Origin: Phoronis australis
Lineage: Eukaryota > Phoronida > Phoronidae
DNA: 64,000 nt
Direction of reading: 5' to 3'
Assembly (NCBI GenBank): GCA_002633005.1
Contig: NMRA01000026.1
Location: 1,665,599-1,729,598 of the forward strand
Position numbers and translations under genes: made by a program. The notes under the pieces are model-generated. The model was not told the origin of the DNA, did not search any database, and saw nothing but the letters and a program-made list of their open reading frames with translations. Every line of letters starts with the position of its first letter. The first letter of the stretch is position 1. Below are positions 1 through 13,300 of this stretch, piece by piece.

Positions 1-440
1 TTCCTGACAAAGTTGTTCATTATAAAATGATAAGATGATCGGATGAGTATTAGGCATGGCTAATCCGACTCCAAGACTATATCAACTAATAAAGACCAAA
101 TGGTTTACCTTAGGGAGCATGCCATCATAAACACCACCACTGCAGTGAGAATTATGTGTCAAACAGATAAGAGATCTTGCAAGTTTTTCAGCTAGTGCTC
201 TGTTTAGTGGACTGAGATGGAACATAACAAGCGCGCAGAACAACATTACACCAGAAAAAAGATATCGCCATCACATTTCTTTGAAACCAATTTATAATCG
301 ATTTCCAATATATAAATATATTCAAAAAAAGATTTAAAGATAATAATCAAAGTAAACAAGCCTGTATGTCTGTCAAACACAAGACACACACAACCTGTGG
401 AATGCTTTTACCATTTCTGGCATAACAACTATCAAACATT

Positions 441-716
441 TTGAACAAGGGATCATTCACAACAATGCTGAAGCCCTAATAAAAATGGAAAAGTGCATTT
501 TTAACAATTCCTGTTTTAAAAAAATGTTGAGATTTGCAGATAACTTAAGCCATGATGATTGAACTAAGGTCTCAAGCTGCTGTTGGCCATTGCAACCATG
601 AAATAATTTGAAAAAAGGGACATTCACAACAATATCAGAACCCATAGTGAAAATGAAAAAGTCTTTTTTCACAATTCTTTTTAAGTGAAAATTTTGAGAT
701 TTTGACAATACTTAAG
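441..716. repeat. Diverged direct duplication, period about 167 bp
   Basis: A block starting TTGAACAAGGGATCATTCAC near 441 is repeated with substitutions from about 608 (TTGAAAAAAGGGACATTCAC). The match continues for about 110 bases through GTTGAGATTT / TTTGAGATTT and ACTTAAGC. The two copies are separated by about 55 unrelated bases. It is non-coding; the minus-strand frame across it is incidental. Confidence 0.6.
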
Positions 717-3700
717 CAGGGATCATACTAGAAAAACTTGGGTATGGGTGAATTGACCCAAGCAGTCTCAATTCTATGGGCCAATTTGGATAACCCAAGG
801 TCTTGCTAATACTAGTTTTTTGTCCCTTTAAGCTCCCAATTTGAATGGACCCATTGGCCTGAGTTAAGCAATCACAGTGCATCAACGGCATTATTTTTTA
901 TGCCAGTGACATGAGGTGCTTCATTCTTGAACGACTAGATTGAATGGCCGTCCATCTAAGGACAAACACACACAATGAGTAAAAACAGTGTCATTAGCAT
1001 ACCTGTGTCTAGGGGTATGTCTCAGGCACTGAAGACTGAATGTGACGTCTTTCATCTAATTACATGCATTTAGGTGAACCAACAAACTTGGTTAGACCAT
1101 CTAAAAAATACTTTTACATAATAATAACTTGTATACATGTGTGCTTCAGACCATGTAATGACTGGCTGGAATGAATTTGTTTCACAGCATGAGTTTTTGG
1201 TATGCCAACTAAAAATCATTCACAAAATGACAGAGAGCATTTAGGAGTGACACGACCTATATACGCAAATAAGATCTGTAGACAATAACTGCAGTTCTGA
1301 AATCTTGTCATTATCGACAAAAATGATTTCACTCCGCCAAGCCCTAAAGGCATTGTGAAGCTAAATTCCAAGACAAGTTGACTGAATTCCTATGCAACAC
1401 CCTAAATGCTTAACGCTTGAATGTGCAAAAACAGCTGAGTTAACAACTAATCCAGAACAAGGCATACTATAATTTTCTGCAGAATAGCAAGTCACTGTTT
1501 AGACCAGAAATAAGACCTTCAGACATCAAGTAGTTTGTTCTGAGTCCAAGCAATCACCTCATAGGAAACATTCCACATGCAGAAACTTAGAATTAAACTG
1601 AAAACGTCTTTTGCTCAATCTATTTCTAATTCTGAAAAGCAAAACCGGCCAAGTTGACAGCGATGAAACATAATTTCTGTCGTTCACAGACACTGTGACA
1701 TTTTAGTGTGAATCATTTATTCCATCATACAGTAGTGAAAATTTGATGACATGGTGATGGCAAAGAATTTAATGCTGGAAAATACCCCCTTTGCTTGCAG
1801 TGAATCCACACAAGAATGCAGCACCTGTCTACCAACAAGCATGTTTTACCATGTGTCTGCTATATTGGAAAATGGATATTCCACAAGCTTGCCATAGAAA
1901 CATGGGTTAGACCAAACATAACATAACAACAGTAACAACATCAACAAATTAGCTAGTTGACAAGACAACATGAAAGCCAACAAAGATATGAGCACTGATA
2001 CCATTTCAATATTCAATCAACCACTCAGTAGGCATAAAAAAGTGTGCTCTGAATAGGCAATGCTATTCACAGGCCACTCAACTAGTTCACAAACTCCTGC
2101 TCTAATAATCAACTGAAACAAGGAAGTTTGTCACCATTAGTCGACATTGTATGCTGCAGAAACATCAAGGTACATTACCACACAGCGCCAGTCTCTTGGA
2201 CTGAAAACGTTTTTATTCACAACAACAAACAATCGAGTGTAAACAAAAAATATTTACAACATAAACAATTTTAAGTCACCTTCCCCATTCCCCAGGCGCC
2301 TTGCAACAAATTTTGCATTCTGATTTGTTCATTGCAGCAGAATGAAATACAAAGCGATTTCATAAACCTATCAGTGCACCCTGGACATAGGCTGTGACCA
2401 CCCACAACTGAGGTAGAAAGTTTTATAGGACTCTTGAGGCCATAAAACTTCAGTATCCTATTGTCCAGGTTGAGAACTGCGATAAACCGTCTCCCCTTCA
2501 ACATCAATATCTAACTCTTTTCGTTATCATTTAACAAAAAGAAACAAAAATGTAAAAATAAATCTATTCCAAAAACAATTGAGTTAAAAACTGTGCTTGT
2601 TGACAAAAATGCAGTGCCCACCCTACATGGATAATTGTATTAAACACCAGACAGAGCCACCATGAATTCCCACAATGGCTAACATAATGCCACAATAATA
2701 TAGAAGTGCTAATGATGACACTGTAAATAGGGTGGACACAATAGCACCTCCTTGGGCTATTCATTCTCCAGCAGTAAGCAGGACAGTTTACTCAATTACC
2801 CATATCTGATAACTGGTCATTTTGGCCAGTTAAACACCATGAAATAAGCCACCCAGCATACCAGCAATTTTTAGAAGGGTACCTAGTGACAGAGTGTGTC
2901 CATGCACGTTCTACGACAATATTTTTGGTTTTTGAACAACAGTAATTCCTTTTTCATGACAACATGTTGGCTGCATGTAACAGCCAAATGCTCCTCTAAG
3001 TGTGAAAAACATCGTTTTCTGGCATTTCTTCAACGACAGTATCCCACCACTTAATGCTTTGAACTTATGATCCGTGTATATCACACCTGACTTCAGATAT
3101 TGGTCAACTGTCAAATCTCGGAAACTGGTTAAGTCCTAGACTTTGATAAAAACTAGGAAACCACGGGCCCAGCAGATCTCAGAAAGAAAAAAGGAAAAGA
3201 ACATGAGGGATAATACATTAAAACAGCTGCCTTACTGACAAATGACGTCAACACTAAATATGGCTACGAGGACCCATCCTCAAGGGAGACTAAATCGAGT
3301 GTGTAGTTCTTATTCAAATATTCAGTGATATCAAATCACACTGCACCATATGAACTTTAAATATTGAAGGTGATCCAGTTACACTGATGAAACACTCTAG
3401 TGTCTACACCCATTGTAAGGAAACCTCGGTAACGCATTCAGTAACTATTTACCATAGAATACGACAAACGAGTAAAAAGTGTCTTCTCAATTTTTTTAAC
3501 AAAATTAGAAAAAAGTATATGGCTTGTTTTGAACAGCTGTCAAAATACAACAACAGACAAAACTTGACTCTAATCTGCAAAAAGTAGACAGGCTTCGAAA
3601 AAGTTGACTTGGCAATTCTTTTTGTGTAAAATCACAGAAGAATTGCCATATTTGGCAATTTTGAAAACAGACCTCACGCTAGTTTATATAAACAATGACT

Positions 3701-4799
3701 GTGATGAATATAAATCAAAATTGACAAGCACAATTTGTTTTTCACAGCAGCCAGCCACAGAGGGTCAAATATTCATAGGCTCATCAATGATTAATGCAAA
3801 AGGAGACATACAGAATCCAAATATGCCATTCAGCCAGCGATCTTTTCCAAATGAAATGATATCCAGTGATCCACAGTCATTTACAGGTGAAGTATGGCAC
3901 ACCGCCTACATATGTCTGGCAAAAACGTATCTTCTGCAGAGTTTCTCTACTTTTGCTTTCTTGATGAACTCACAGAAGTAATTCATTAGATCATGATTTA
4001 GTACAACAGCTTGTGACATTTTAAAAAAAAAATATTGCAAAAGATGTGACAAATGTTTTAACATGTCCAGTTATTCTAACAATAACAATAATGGGTAAAA
4101 ATAAGAGTAAAATTTTTGTTGGCTGGTCTCACCCCAGATGATCAACCATGTTGACTTGAAGTATTGTTCCAGCAGCTATACAGTGTAGACAACATGAGCA
4201 AGAAAGCAAAAATTTTCTACGTTTCTTTTGCTGCTAATAGCAAAACCATAAACGGTACTTTTCTTCAATATTGTATGCTCAATATGTTAAGAATTTCCAG
4301 TCATGCAAATGCATTCTATGTTGCAGGCCCTTCCGTTATACAAACTGCAGTTTCAAATATGTTGATTTTGCTCCTCTTTCCTCGCCTACATTTTGAGAAA
4401 ATTTTATGAAGCAAACAACAGCCATAACCCTCTCCTTTCCAGTCTGAACTTTCCTGCGATTTTTCTCAACAAGTATGAATGACCCAGCAAGGCCAGCATC
4501 AATATTGAACATTTTCTGATGCGCAGCCGGCTGTAAAGCCAGGCATCATAATCTGCCACAAGCCAGCCAATTAACACGACACAAGCCTCCAGTTGTTTAC
4601 CAACAGGACTCTACTAATGAGAACAGGCCAAGGTCTGTGCCAGACACATGTCTTTGTGTGGATCTACTAATGAGGGACAAGAACTCACCAAGCATAATCA
4701 GGTGACAACAGTGGGGGAGTGTGGCAGTCACCACACAAGAAGTTTCCTGACTCCACCAACAGTACACAGTGGCCAGACAAAAATGACAAGATCTGCACA

Positions 4800-5015
4800 G
4801 GGTAATTCTTCACCAATTTAGTGCACAATATGGCTGACAAGTGAAACTCTATTTTTTCAAAGTTTCTACACAAATCTAAAGATTAAGAAACATGTTAGTC
4901 AATTATTAGCATGGTTTGTACTGAGTAGATGTCATAAAACGTGCAAACTTTTGGCAAATTTTCCGTTATTTACAGTATTTTTGTGCAAAATAAGCGGAGA
5001 ATAACAGCACCAGGG
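4800..5015. repeat. Dispersed repeat, MITE-like, copy 1
   Basis: This block is homologous, with many substitutions, to 20125-20365. Both open with TAATTCTTCACCAATTTAG, share AGATTAAGAAA and TGTCATAAAAC in the middle, and close with a TTTTGTGCAA block. In the second copy the ends are inverted (TAATTCTTCA against TGAAGAATTA), which suggests a small non-autonomous DNA transposon. No protein is encoded. Confidence 0.5.
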
Positions 5016-7664
5016 CAGTGCACTGAATATAGCACTAAGAGCTATAGTAACAATTTTCATTTTTATTACACTTCTTGGTTCAAAAATCTTTAGTTTGTAC
5101 AAAACAGCACAGCTATCTTTACTATGTGTATGCTTGTTAAGTTGCTGAGACCTTTTCTGCAGAAATTATTCAAGAATAGTTGAAGCCAGAAATGTACATC
5201 CCTGTCATCATAGTTGAGTCATGACTTTCCATTCATTGAACTTTGCATTAAGCTTGTACCTCATTCATTACACATCCCGCTATAATTGGCCAAAGACAGA
5301 GATAAAATGTCTAATTCAATCAAGTAAAATATCAACTGCTCTTGTGAATGCTCTTCTGAACACATTTGTTAAACCATGCTTGCTGATTCATTCAGATATT
5401 CCTAAACCTAGACTTTCAATTAGAACAGCATACCAGATAATTCCAAACAGATTTTTACAAACACCGTCATAAAAATTAAACAGGAAGTCATTATTTACAG
5501 TGTGAGTCCTGTCTAATTTTGGACAGCTCCAACTAGCCAGCCAAGAGGCCTGCTGGCCTAACCTGCTGAATTCAATTAGATAGAAACTGTGTCCCCATCC
5601 TGTCATCCAATTAAACTAGTGACCAGCTGACTGGTCAGTGATGATGTCCACTCACAATCCCCTGAACATGTCTTGTAGTTCTTTTTCACAGGCCAAATTA
5701 TTCTACCATTTAGTTTTACTTATCTTTGATATTATTAGGTCAGCAGTTATCAAAGAAGTGGTCAAAATCAACAGAACAAGAATCGAAATCTGTTCCACAT
5801 GTAAAAATCTTGCTTGCCCATGTAAGGCAAGAACATTTGGATAAAATGTCTAGCTGGATAATTTACAGCATAAAAATTCCACTTCAATCCAAGCAGCTAT
5901 GAGCCTCATCTTGTGGCTAGGTTAATGCCCAGATTAAATGTGTGCTTACTGTGCTAAATATCTTTGAATATCGCAATAGAACGGCAGTAAATTCATAGCA
6001 AAATGGATATTTGACAGCAAGTGGTAATTCAGCAGAAATTCACAAGGTAACCAAGAGAGAAAAAACAAGAGCAAATCTCGGCTGAGCCTAGGAAACAGTT
6101 ACTGAGCTAACACCAAACTCTTGTCCAGACATTTTCCTTCCTGAATACCATTTTCATGGCTAATCATATTTAGCTATGCTTCACAAGTACTTAAGTCTTA
6201 ACACACTGAAGGCAAGTTTACGATCTCTAGTAAGAAACTATGTAGGTGGCAGGCCCATTAAAAAACATCAAAGGCATTTCACATTCTAAAAGAAAAAACC
6301 ACACACAACACAAAAATTATGGTGGTGAAAGTTTGTGTGGAGAATGTGGTCACTGACTGTTTGTTCCTTCCAATTTGCCTACACATATTTTAAATAAATA
6401 TGTTTCACAAAGGAAAATACTTTGTGTAAGCAAACCCATGGTTAAACTCTCAAATCAAAGGGTTCTAGTGGTAATGTTTCAAACCTATTTAGTGTACTCA
6501 GGGAACAACAGACTAACTTTCATAGGTAGTGACTGTGTATAAAGGTAGGAACTTTTCACACAATTACCTCCATTGTTGAGGTATAATGTTGCATTCTGAA
6601 AAGGCAAAGGCAAAGGGCAGTCTAGGAATGGGGCTTTATTGAGTCCATAGGGTATTCACTGCTGAGTACATAAACAGCCAGGGCAGAATTTAAGAAAACA
6701 AAATGAGGTCTTTGGAATAACATTTACCCACCTTGGTAAACTTCTGAGGAAGTCTGTGCCACACAGAATGAGAGTACGATACACAAACTGTTGTCATAAC
6801 TCAACTTTGAAATCAGTAGAATGTTTTGTAACTAGTGATAAATCCTAAGACCATGTCTATCTCTTACAGCTGGTTAAACAAACACCAAGATTGCAATAGA
6901 CTTTTTCCTCTCATAAAATCAGTCTCATAATATTCAGCACAATGATGAGATTCTATTTCCATTACAAACAAGAATATCAAAACCATCAGTGATTCAAGAA
7001 AATGTTTCAGAATTTATTCTAGTTCACCAACCCTAAAATTATGGGCTCAGAAATGGTGCACATACGTCATTCGTGACTGGAGCAATAACTCAACATTGGA
7101 TGGACATGGTAAGCACTTTGGGTAAGAATTCAATATGGACTGCTAAGCAAGGAGGAAATGCAGCTCTAAATGTTGAGACATGATAAATTAAAGGCACATT
7201 TTACAGCAAAAGAACCCCTAATTCTTTTCCAATAAACAATTTGGTATTTGGCTGTTCAACATGGTAGGTAGAATTCTCATTAATTTATCTCCACAAACAA
7301 AAATATAATATTATGTAGTAAAAATCAATTTCATCAGTTTTTTCTGGGCTTGACATGGACATGCATGCTAATTATGTAAAAACCAGTGTGCAGCACTTCT
7401 TTTCTTACTTCACACAAACATAAGTACAGACCAAGCTAATTAAAGTTATCTCATTATTTATTTTGATCCAAAATTTGACAGCATTTGGGCACAATATCAC
7501 TGTCACTTAATTCTTACATATAATGCATAAAACATAATGGGCTAAACACTAATGAATTAATTCTATATACAAAAGTTTTAATTATTTAGCTTCCCTTCAG
7601 CAAGGCATGGAAGGCTGGTGTCTATGACATCACTGAATTCTTACATCATACACTTAACACTACA

Positions 7665-8534
7665 ATGAACACAGAGTCACCACCCTTGAACACAGAGCCA
7701 ACACCGGAGCACCACCAAAATTCTACTTACAATGAACTGGATTCTTGGTACGGTTTCCTGGTTCATTTTAAAGAAGAGTTCAAGAAGAATAACTTCCTGT
7801 TCAGAATAAATGACAATGTTGAGAATTTCACAAAATGTCGCTGGCCAGTGCACCATCATCTCTTCCTGACCTATCGTCTCATCATGGTAGTGAATCAGAT
7901 CACATGGATGGTCCTCGGAATGACCATTTTCTGGCGGGAAGGTGGTGACATTCGGAAATGGATTATTCTTCCACCAAGCTGGACAGAAATTATTGTCAAC
8001 TCCTACTATCTATTGGCTTTAGTGTCCTATATGAAATTCCACATTATTCACAAGCAAATCGCAACAGAAGCTAAGCAAGCACAGAGACATAATCATCTAC
8101 CTTGGGACGTTACCTTACAATGGGCCATTTTTTATACCGCATTCTTTGCAAGCCAACACCGAATCTTTGTACAAATTCGCCAACTAGAAACCATCACATC
8201 GAACCATGACAACATTTACAATGTAGTCATAACAGCTATTCTCCTACTTCTGGAGATATTTTTTGTCACATATCCATTTCGCATTCTGCACTGCTGGAGT
8301 ATATGTGTGGTTTTTATGGTATACATCACCTTTTCTATAATCTATTGGGCAGCAGGCGGCAGAGGGATTTGGAACGAACCATACATCATATCAACATTGG
8401 ACTATGACAACTACCCACTACCTATTGCTGGAGCATTGACTGTTGCTTTGTTAGTAATCATTCCAACAAATAATTTAATCATGTTTCTCCTATGTTGCTT
8501 AAGACAATGGATGTACTACCACATTGTTAAATGA
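7665..8534 (+). CDS. Protein rolling stone-like multi-pass membrane protein (single exon)
   Basis: A 289-residue open frame with a true ATG. It resembles the rolling stone (Drosophila rost) family, membrane proteins linked to myoblast fusion in the fly. Family-like features are the CRWP segment at residues 58-61 just before the first helix, the YR at 70-71, and IYWAAGG at 226-232 followed by a Pro-containing LDYDNYP loop at 245-251. About six hydrophobic segments are visible at residues 66-88, 106-127, 149-170, 186-206, 209-228 and 253-278. The N-terminal 50 residues are polar, with no signal peptide. An ATTAAA at 8680 could be its poly(A) signal. No intron is needed, so it may be a retrocopy or a naturally intronless family member. 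The gene appears nested on the opposite strand of the DOK7-like intron. The family call rests on pattern memory; the function in this animal is not shown. Confidence 0.75.
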   Translation: MNTESPPLNTEPTPEHHQNSTYNELDSWYGFLVHFKEEFKKNNFLFRINDNVENFTKCRWPVHHHLFLTYRLIMVVNQITWMVLGMTIFWREGGDIRKWIILPPSWTEIIVNSYYLLALVSYMKFHIIHKQIATEAKQAQRHNHLPWDVTLQWAIFYTAFFASQHRIFVQIRQLETITSNHDNIYNVVITAILLLLEIFFVTYPFRILHCWSICVVFMVYITFSIIYWAAGGRGIWNEPYIISTLDYDNYPLPIAGALTVALLVIIPTNNLIMFLLCCLRQWMYYHIVK

Positions 8535-11500
8535 CAATGGTCGACTGTTTAATGTAAAACTACTTATGGCTCCACGGGTACTTAGGCATTGTACAATTAA
8601 GTACCTTTACTATGGATTTTTAACATAGAATATTGCAGTAATTCTTCAAATTTGTGGTCATTCAATATCACAATAAGTTATTAAAATGATTACAAGGGAA
8701 AAGCAACAAGGTGAAAGTAGCTTTTGATTCTTGCCTAAAGGGCATTTTACATCAACGTGTCGACGTTTTATAGAATGTTGGTCAATAAGAACAGTTAACT
8801 TAGTCTAGGGTTGCATTTAACAGCAGAGTGTCGACAATTGGGCATGGTATGAATGGTTGACTTTTGTGTTTGATACTGATAATGGCATCTGTTTTGGTAT
8901 TATTTGATATTTTTCACTATTCTACCACAAGCACTTGATTATTTATAATCCCACCTTAAACACGATAATTCGAAATTAAAAATATGACTGCGTGACATTT
9001 TCCGATAGACATCTTACAATACGTAAGTTCGATGCTCTACACATCAAACTGTGATAACTTCAGTGTCTGCTCATCACCAGAGGTGGTGTGAAAGGTTCAA
9101 CTAACTTAGCAGTGTACATCAACACTCCTCTGGAAAGCGTCTAGAGTTGAGTTGGTGTGAAACAAAAACAGGCCAAAATGCTAACATCTGATCAGCCAGT
9201 GTATATTGACTGTGGGTAGGTAACCACCTATTATTTACTCAGTATGTCTGCCACGGTACACTCCATGTCAACGAACAACACCACCTCATGGGGAAAGTTG
9301 TTGGCTCATACAGGTGTTCCAGATACATCAGCCACATACCTGCCAGCAATAGGTGATCACCTAATAGCAAGCCTTTGGTTATACTGTGGTCAGTGAACAA
9401 GTACCCTATAAAAAGGGAAGGCTGAGACCACTACCTTTGCCCTAGCTCAGAAAAGAACAACAAAAAACAGTTCATATTTAACACCATTGTTCAGATATTT
9501 GTATATTTAAGGTACTTAGTCAGGGACATCCTTTGAACCGGATGTACCGTCTTCCTTTAGTCTAGCAAGTGTAGTCCCAATTTTGGACAAAAACGACTGC
9601 AAAATTACATCTCTTGCATTTTATGGGTTTCAAATGTGGTAAAATCCAAAGCCGCCAGAAAGATGCCACAATTGTATACATGTCCACGCATGCACTCAAA
9701 ATACCGCAAGAAGTTAACGGGTTTGCCACAATGAATTCTGGGAGTTGACGTTATACTAAGCATTGAGGCCTGTTATTGCACCATTTAAAAAAAGAAACCA
9801 AAATTTCACCTGTTTTAAATGGGTGAGATTCTACCCATCTTTATCAACTCTGAAACAATTGACTTAAACAATCTGCGATCTCAGCAAACCTGATAATGAA
9901 TGTAACGACTGGATAATATCAAAATATTCGACCAAAAGTCAAGTAACTATTGACAGCTAAGTGTCTGGATCTTAACAGTGGTCTTGTCACACTGATTATC
10001 ACCATGGACTAGTTTCACAAAAATAACTTCAGAAATTTGGTCTTACGCTATACACAACTATTTTCAAATAATAACATAATCTCACTTCAGCAAGTACAAA
10101 GACTTTTGGAATAAACCCAGAGTTACCAATATTATTTTATCAGTTATCAGTTGGGAATGCCCATAGCAACTCAAAACTTAGTTTGATTCCAAGCCACGGA
10201 ATAAAACAAAAACAGATTTGGTGCTGCCTGTCTTCTGTGAAAAGCCGGGGAAGATAAAATTTCACCCAGTTGCCATGTTGTATCTTAAATTACTGAGATT
10301 TTACCATAGGAGAAAAACTACAGAGCTTTCCAGAAAGAATTTTCATCAATGAAGATAGAGATAAACACAGAACTCTTCAAAAGCACTCAAATCCAATAAA
10401 TGATAAGTAGTGCAAACGTAAGTAGAAACAGCATTAAATGCTTAAACAATTCATTGTTTTGTACGATAACTGCTTATCACTAGTGTACCATCCACTCATA
10501 GGTTTACCCTAGAACATGTTACTCCCGGAATGAGTTGTTGCAAGGTTTGGAGGCTATGTGGATGCTATTTAAACCAGTGCAACTTGCCCTACTTCAACAA
10601 GTTACTCTACCTTATCGAGATAGGTAACTTGTTCTGGGGTAACTTGTGCCACTTCTACTCACTGCGTGGCTGCAAAACTTTGGCAAGGTGGAAGTAAATA
10701 TCTGCTGCGATAACATAGGCACCTCTTCTTTTGCGCACGGTGTTCACGTTGTCATGAACAGAACAACAACTTCCACCTTTTCCTTGTTTCCGGGTATGTA
10801 TGTGTGGACGCTCCAAAGAAAGTGGGGCAAATATTGTACTGCCACCCAAGATACAACCTAGTTTGCAGCAATTTAGATCAAATAGTTCTACTCGATAACA
10901 GCAAGTACAGCTCTTTTACCTGACGGCAGACGGAGTTGTTGAAATTAACCAATGACGTCAGAGGTTAGAATGCAGTCTGTTCAGCAGTTCACAACACGCT
11001 TACTGGTGTAAGCTTATTGCTTCAATTCATCATTTTACAGCAATAAATCATCAAAATTCAATGTAAAACCCTTACTAATACATCGAGTTATTGAACAAAC
11101 GTGTTATTTTATTTCGCTGTTATGGTTTTTGAGGTATTTGAACGTACCGTAGCCTACAAGTTTGGTAAGCCAATTTACCTTACCAAGGTCGGTCACCGGA
11201 GTTTGCGGTGTGTTCGACCGTGAAATACATACAGGAGAACATAGCTGTGTGTTGTAATTTTAGACTTGCGATTTTTTCTGTTCTAAACACACAAAATGCT
11301 TGCTATCGCAGCCAGTGGCTCGGAACCCGATCAGGACTATCACGGCCGGACTGAAGACATCACGGACATAAACCAGCCAAAGTTGAAAACTAAACTCCCA
11401 GTCACAAAAAGACTATACTATTGAGTCAAAGAAAAAATGTGCATGAGATTATTTTGGTGAATTAGCTGCAAAACTGCAAATCTGCTTACCAGCTCGTTGG

Positions 11501-12507
11501 GGGCCGCGAAGTCAGGTTACCGACCGTTCCACAAAACCGTCAGGGCAAAAGTTTTACAGCAACAATGATTCGAACAATGTACATGATGTCTAAATAAAGA
11601 TTACCCTATCATCTGACCGTAGGATATAAAATCGAGTCATTGTTTCACAATAGCTTTCTGTCAGCAAACACTGAATTAGCATGAACTCACAAGGACTAGG
11701 TGCCCAGTCAATTAGTTTTTTGTTTCTAAAGCCAATAACGCTGTGATTTATTCATTGCTGGCTTCTCAAACCATTTGCACTCATGAACACTCCACGGCAT
11801 TATAAATTGCATCTAACGAGGAGAGTTTGTTTCAGTTTTATATACTTAAGAATAACTTATTTTGCAAGAGAAAGCACAATAATTAACGTCAACGTGACAA
11901 CTCGCAATCCCAATTTAGACGAGTACTCATCCAACAAAGACTTCACAGGTTGAACGTTAGGTTTCATCGGCTATCAGTTTGAACCGGAGTACACTGATCA
12001 AGAAATAATAAAGAGGCTCAGTGAACGTCCACAAACAATGGAACATATTAATAGTTCCGAAAACCACCCATAACTTGTCATGGTGTCAGTGACTGAGCTA
12101 ACTGCACAATAATAGAAACAACTGACGCTAGCATTTGCTGACACAAAATTCCGCAAGTGAAACGCCTTCTTGGAGAACCACAGATACGTCTCACGGACCA
12201 TCCTGATTTTGCAATGGATCTAAACAGAGGTGTGCTTACGACGTTTTTTTAGAGCTGAGAAAAAGAACAGGTGAAAAAAATCCTACACCCAGAGGACCAA
12301 ACAGAAGCCTCATGAATGAGTCAGTCATCGAACAGGTTATATAAAACATTATGTTCTTAGGCCTTGACTTAATTGTAATTGTAATTGTTTATGATTTCAT
12401 GACCAACTACAATTCTCTATAATCAAAAACTAATCAACACCAGATCCGACGAAATGCAGGCCACTAAAAGACACGGAGAAGTTTTATGGCATCATACTTG
12501 GTATTAC
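8535..12507. other. Non-coding stretch between the rolling-stone-like gene and the THAP exon
   Basis: No confident gene is present. A perfect CRE-like TGACGTCA lies at about 10953. A 42-codon ATG frame at 11296-11424 (+) begins MLAIAASGSEPDQDYHG and sits in a slightly GC-richer patch, but it has no recognisable homologue. An imperfect palindrome around CAAGTTAC / GTAACTTG lies at about 10598-10632. Confidence 0.4.
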
Positions 12508-12648
12508 TTTTCATTCTTCATTACTGCGAGCCACTTCCGAAGCATAATGGACTTTTGAGGAAATCGAAAAAACAATATACTCGCTTTGTTCGCACCTTCA
12601 TAATTCGCACAAGCGGGAATGATACACCACACCATAGCGCCACTCACT
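12508..12648 (-). CDS. THAP-domain first coding exon (partial gene)
   Basis: On the minus strand an acceptor-like GGTTCTTTGCAG is followed by AGTGAGTGGCGCT and an ATG at 12635. The frame reads MVWCIIPACANYEG, then LFFRFPQKS, then LRKWLAVMKNE, and meets a GTAATA donor at 12507. C-x4-C, the FxRFP block and the Trp match the first half of the THAP (C2CH) zinc-binding DNA-binding fold. The second half (C-x2-HF and AVPTIF) must lie in another exon. I searched the minus strand to position 1 for the C-x2-H-F codon pattern and did not find it. A THAP gene or a domesticated or P-like transposase remnant are both possible. Confidence 0.5.
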
Positions 12649-12784
12649 CTGCAAAGAACCACTGACGTCGCTGCGTCGTTTCTCACCTTCCTCACAGGTT
12701 AACGCGACATCTCTCGGCAAGGTAAGATCGACCGTATACGAGGTGATGTGGACATAGACCAATTACGATGGTAAAAAAACTAAT

Positions 12785-13300
12785 TAAATCGGGTGGTATT
12801 CTCCTTTAATTTTGTTTTAAAGGTTGTGTGTGACCCTAGAAAAGTGTCCAAATTTAACAAACCTTGGAATACCTCAGAAATGATGGATTGGGTTTCAATG
12901 AAACTTTTGGGTACTATACTTTATGCACCATTCTCAAAAACTTTTAGAAATTACTTTTTAAAATATACAGTTAAACTTTTACATGAACAGACTTTTATGA
13001 TTTTCATGAAAAAATGGTTATCTACATGAAAACAAAGAGATATTTTAGAAAACTGAAACAAAGTTTTTGATATCACATTTTGAACACTTAAATCTTAAGA
13101 AATGCTTTTCCTGTTATCAATGATGTTTTGCAATCAATGTCTCCTTTTCTGAATTATTACGTGACCAAATTAATAGCAGGTCAGTAAAGTCAAAAATCAA
13201 ATTCTACAGACTTTCTTCTTTCAGAAAATGTACTTTTACTGAATTGTTCGAATTACGTAGACATGACTTTATAAGTTTTGAATTTTTCCTCAAATACAGT
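12785..13300 (+). repeat. Dispersed repeat family, copy A
   Basis: Two parts recur elsewhere. The part around 12876-13000 (ATGATGGATTGGGTTTC, ACTATACTTTATGCACC) matches the reverse complement of 32750-32900. The part around 13160-13260 (AAATTAATAGCA, TCAAATTCTA, TTTCAGAAAAT) matches 21378-21450. Open frames across the copies differ, so the similarity is at DNA level. The repeat class is unknown. Confidence 0.5.

Larger units (their letters stand above)
1..7664. other. AT-rich non-coding stretch, no recognised gene
   Basis: No open frame in this stretch resembles a known protein, and all are short. If the DOK7-like gene continues past the left edge, this is part of its second intron. It contains a diverged 167-bp-period duplication (441-716) and one copy of a dispersed repeat (4800-5015). 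A minus-strand exon-like 31-nt segment (139-109) flanked by AG and GT is too short to assign. Confidence 0.5.

Noticed and set aside
109-139. Minus-strand 31-nt exon-like segment (GGVYDGMLPK in one frame)
   Set aside because: It has an AG acceptor and GTAAAC donor, but the phase needed to continue the DOK7-like gene gives a peptide unlike the PH domain, and there is no second exon to support another gene.
4685-4873. Minus-strand exon-like ORF with acceptor and GTGAGT donor
   Set aside because: Its upstream part lies inside a dispersed repeat shared with 20125-20365, and the peptide has no recognisable homology.
12649-12686. 38-bp intron between a GTGAGA donor at 12686 and the THAP exon acceptor
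   Set aside because: It is too short for a normal animal intron; the acceptor is probably used with a more distant donor, or the transcript starts within this stretch.
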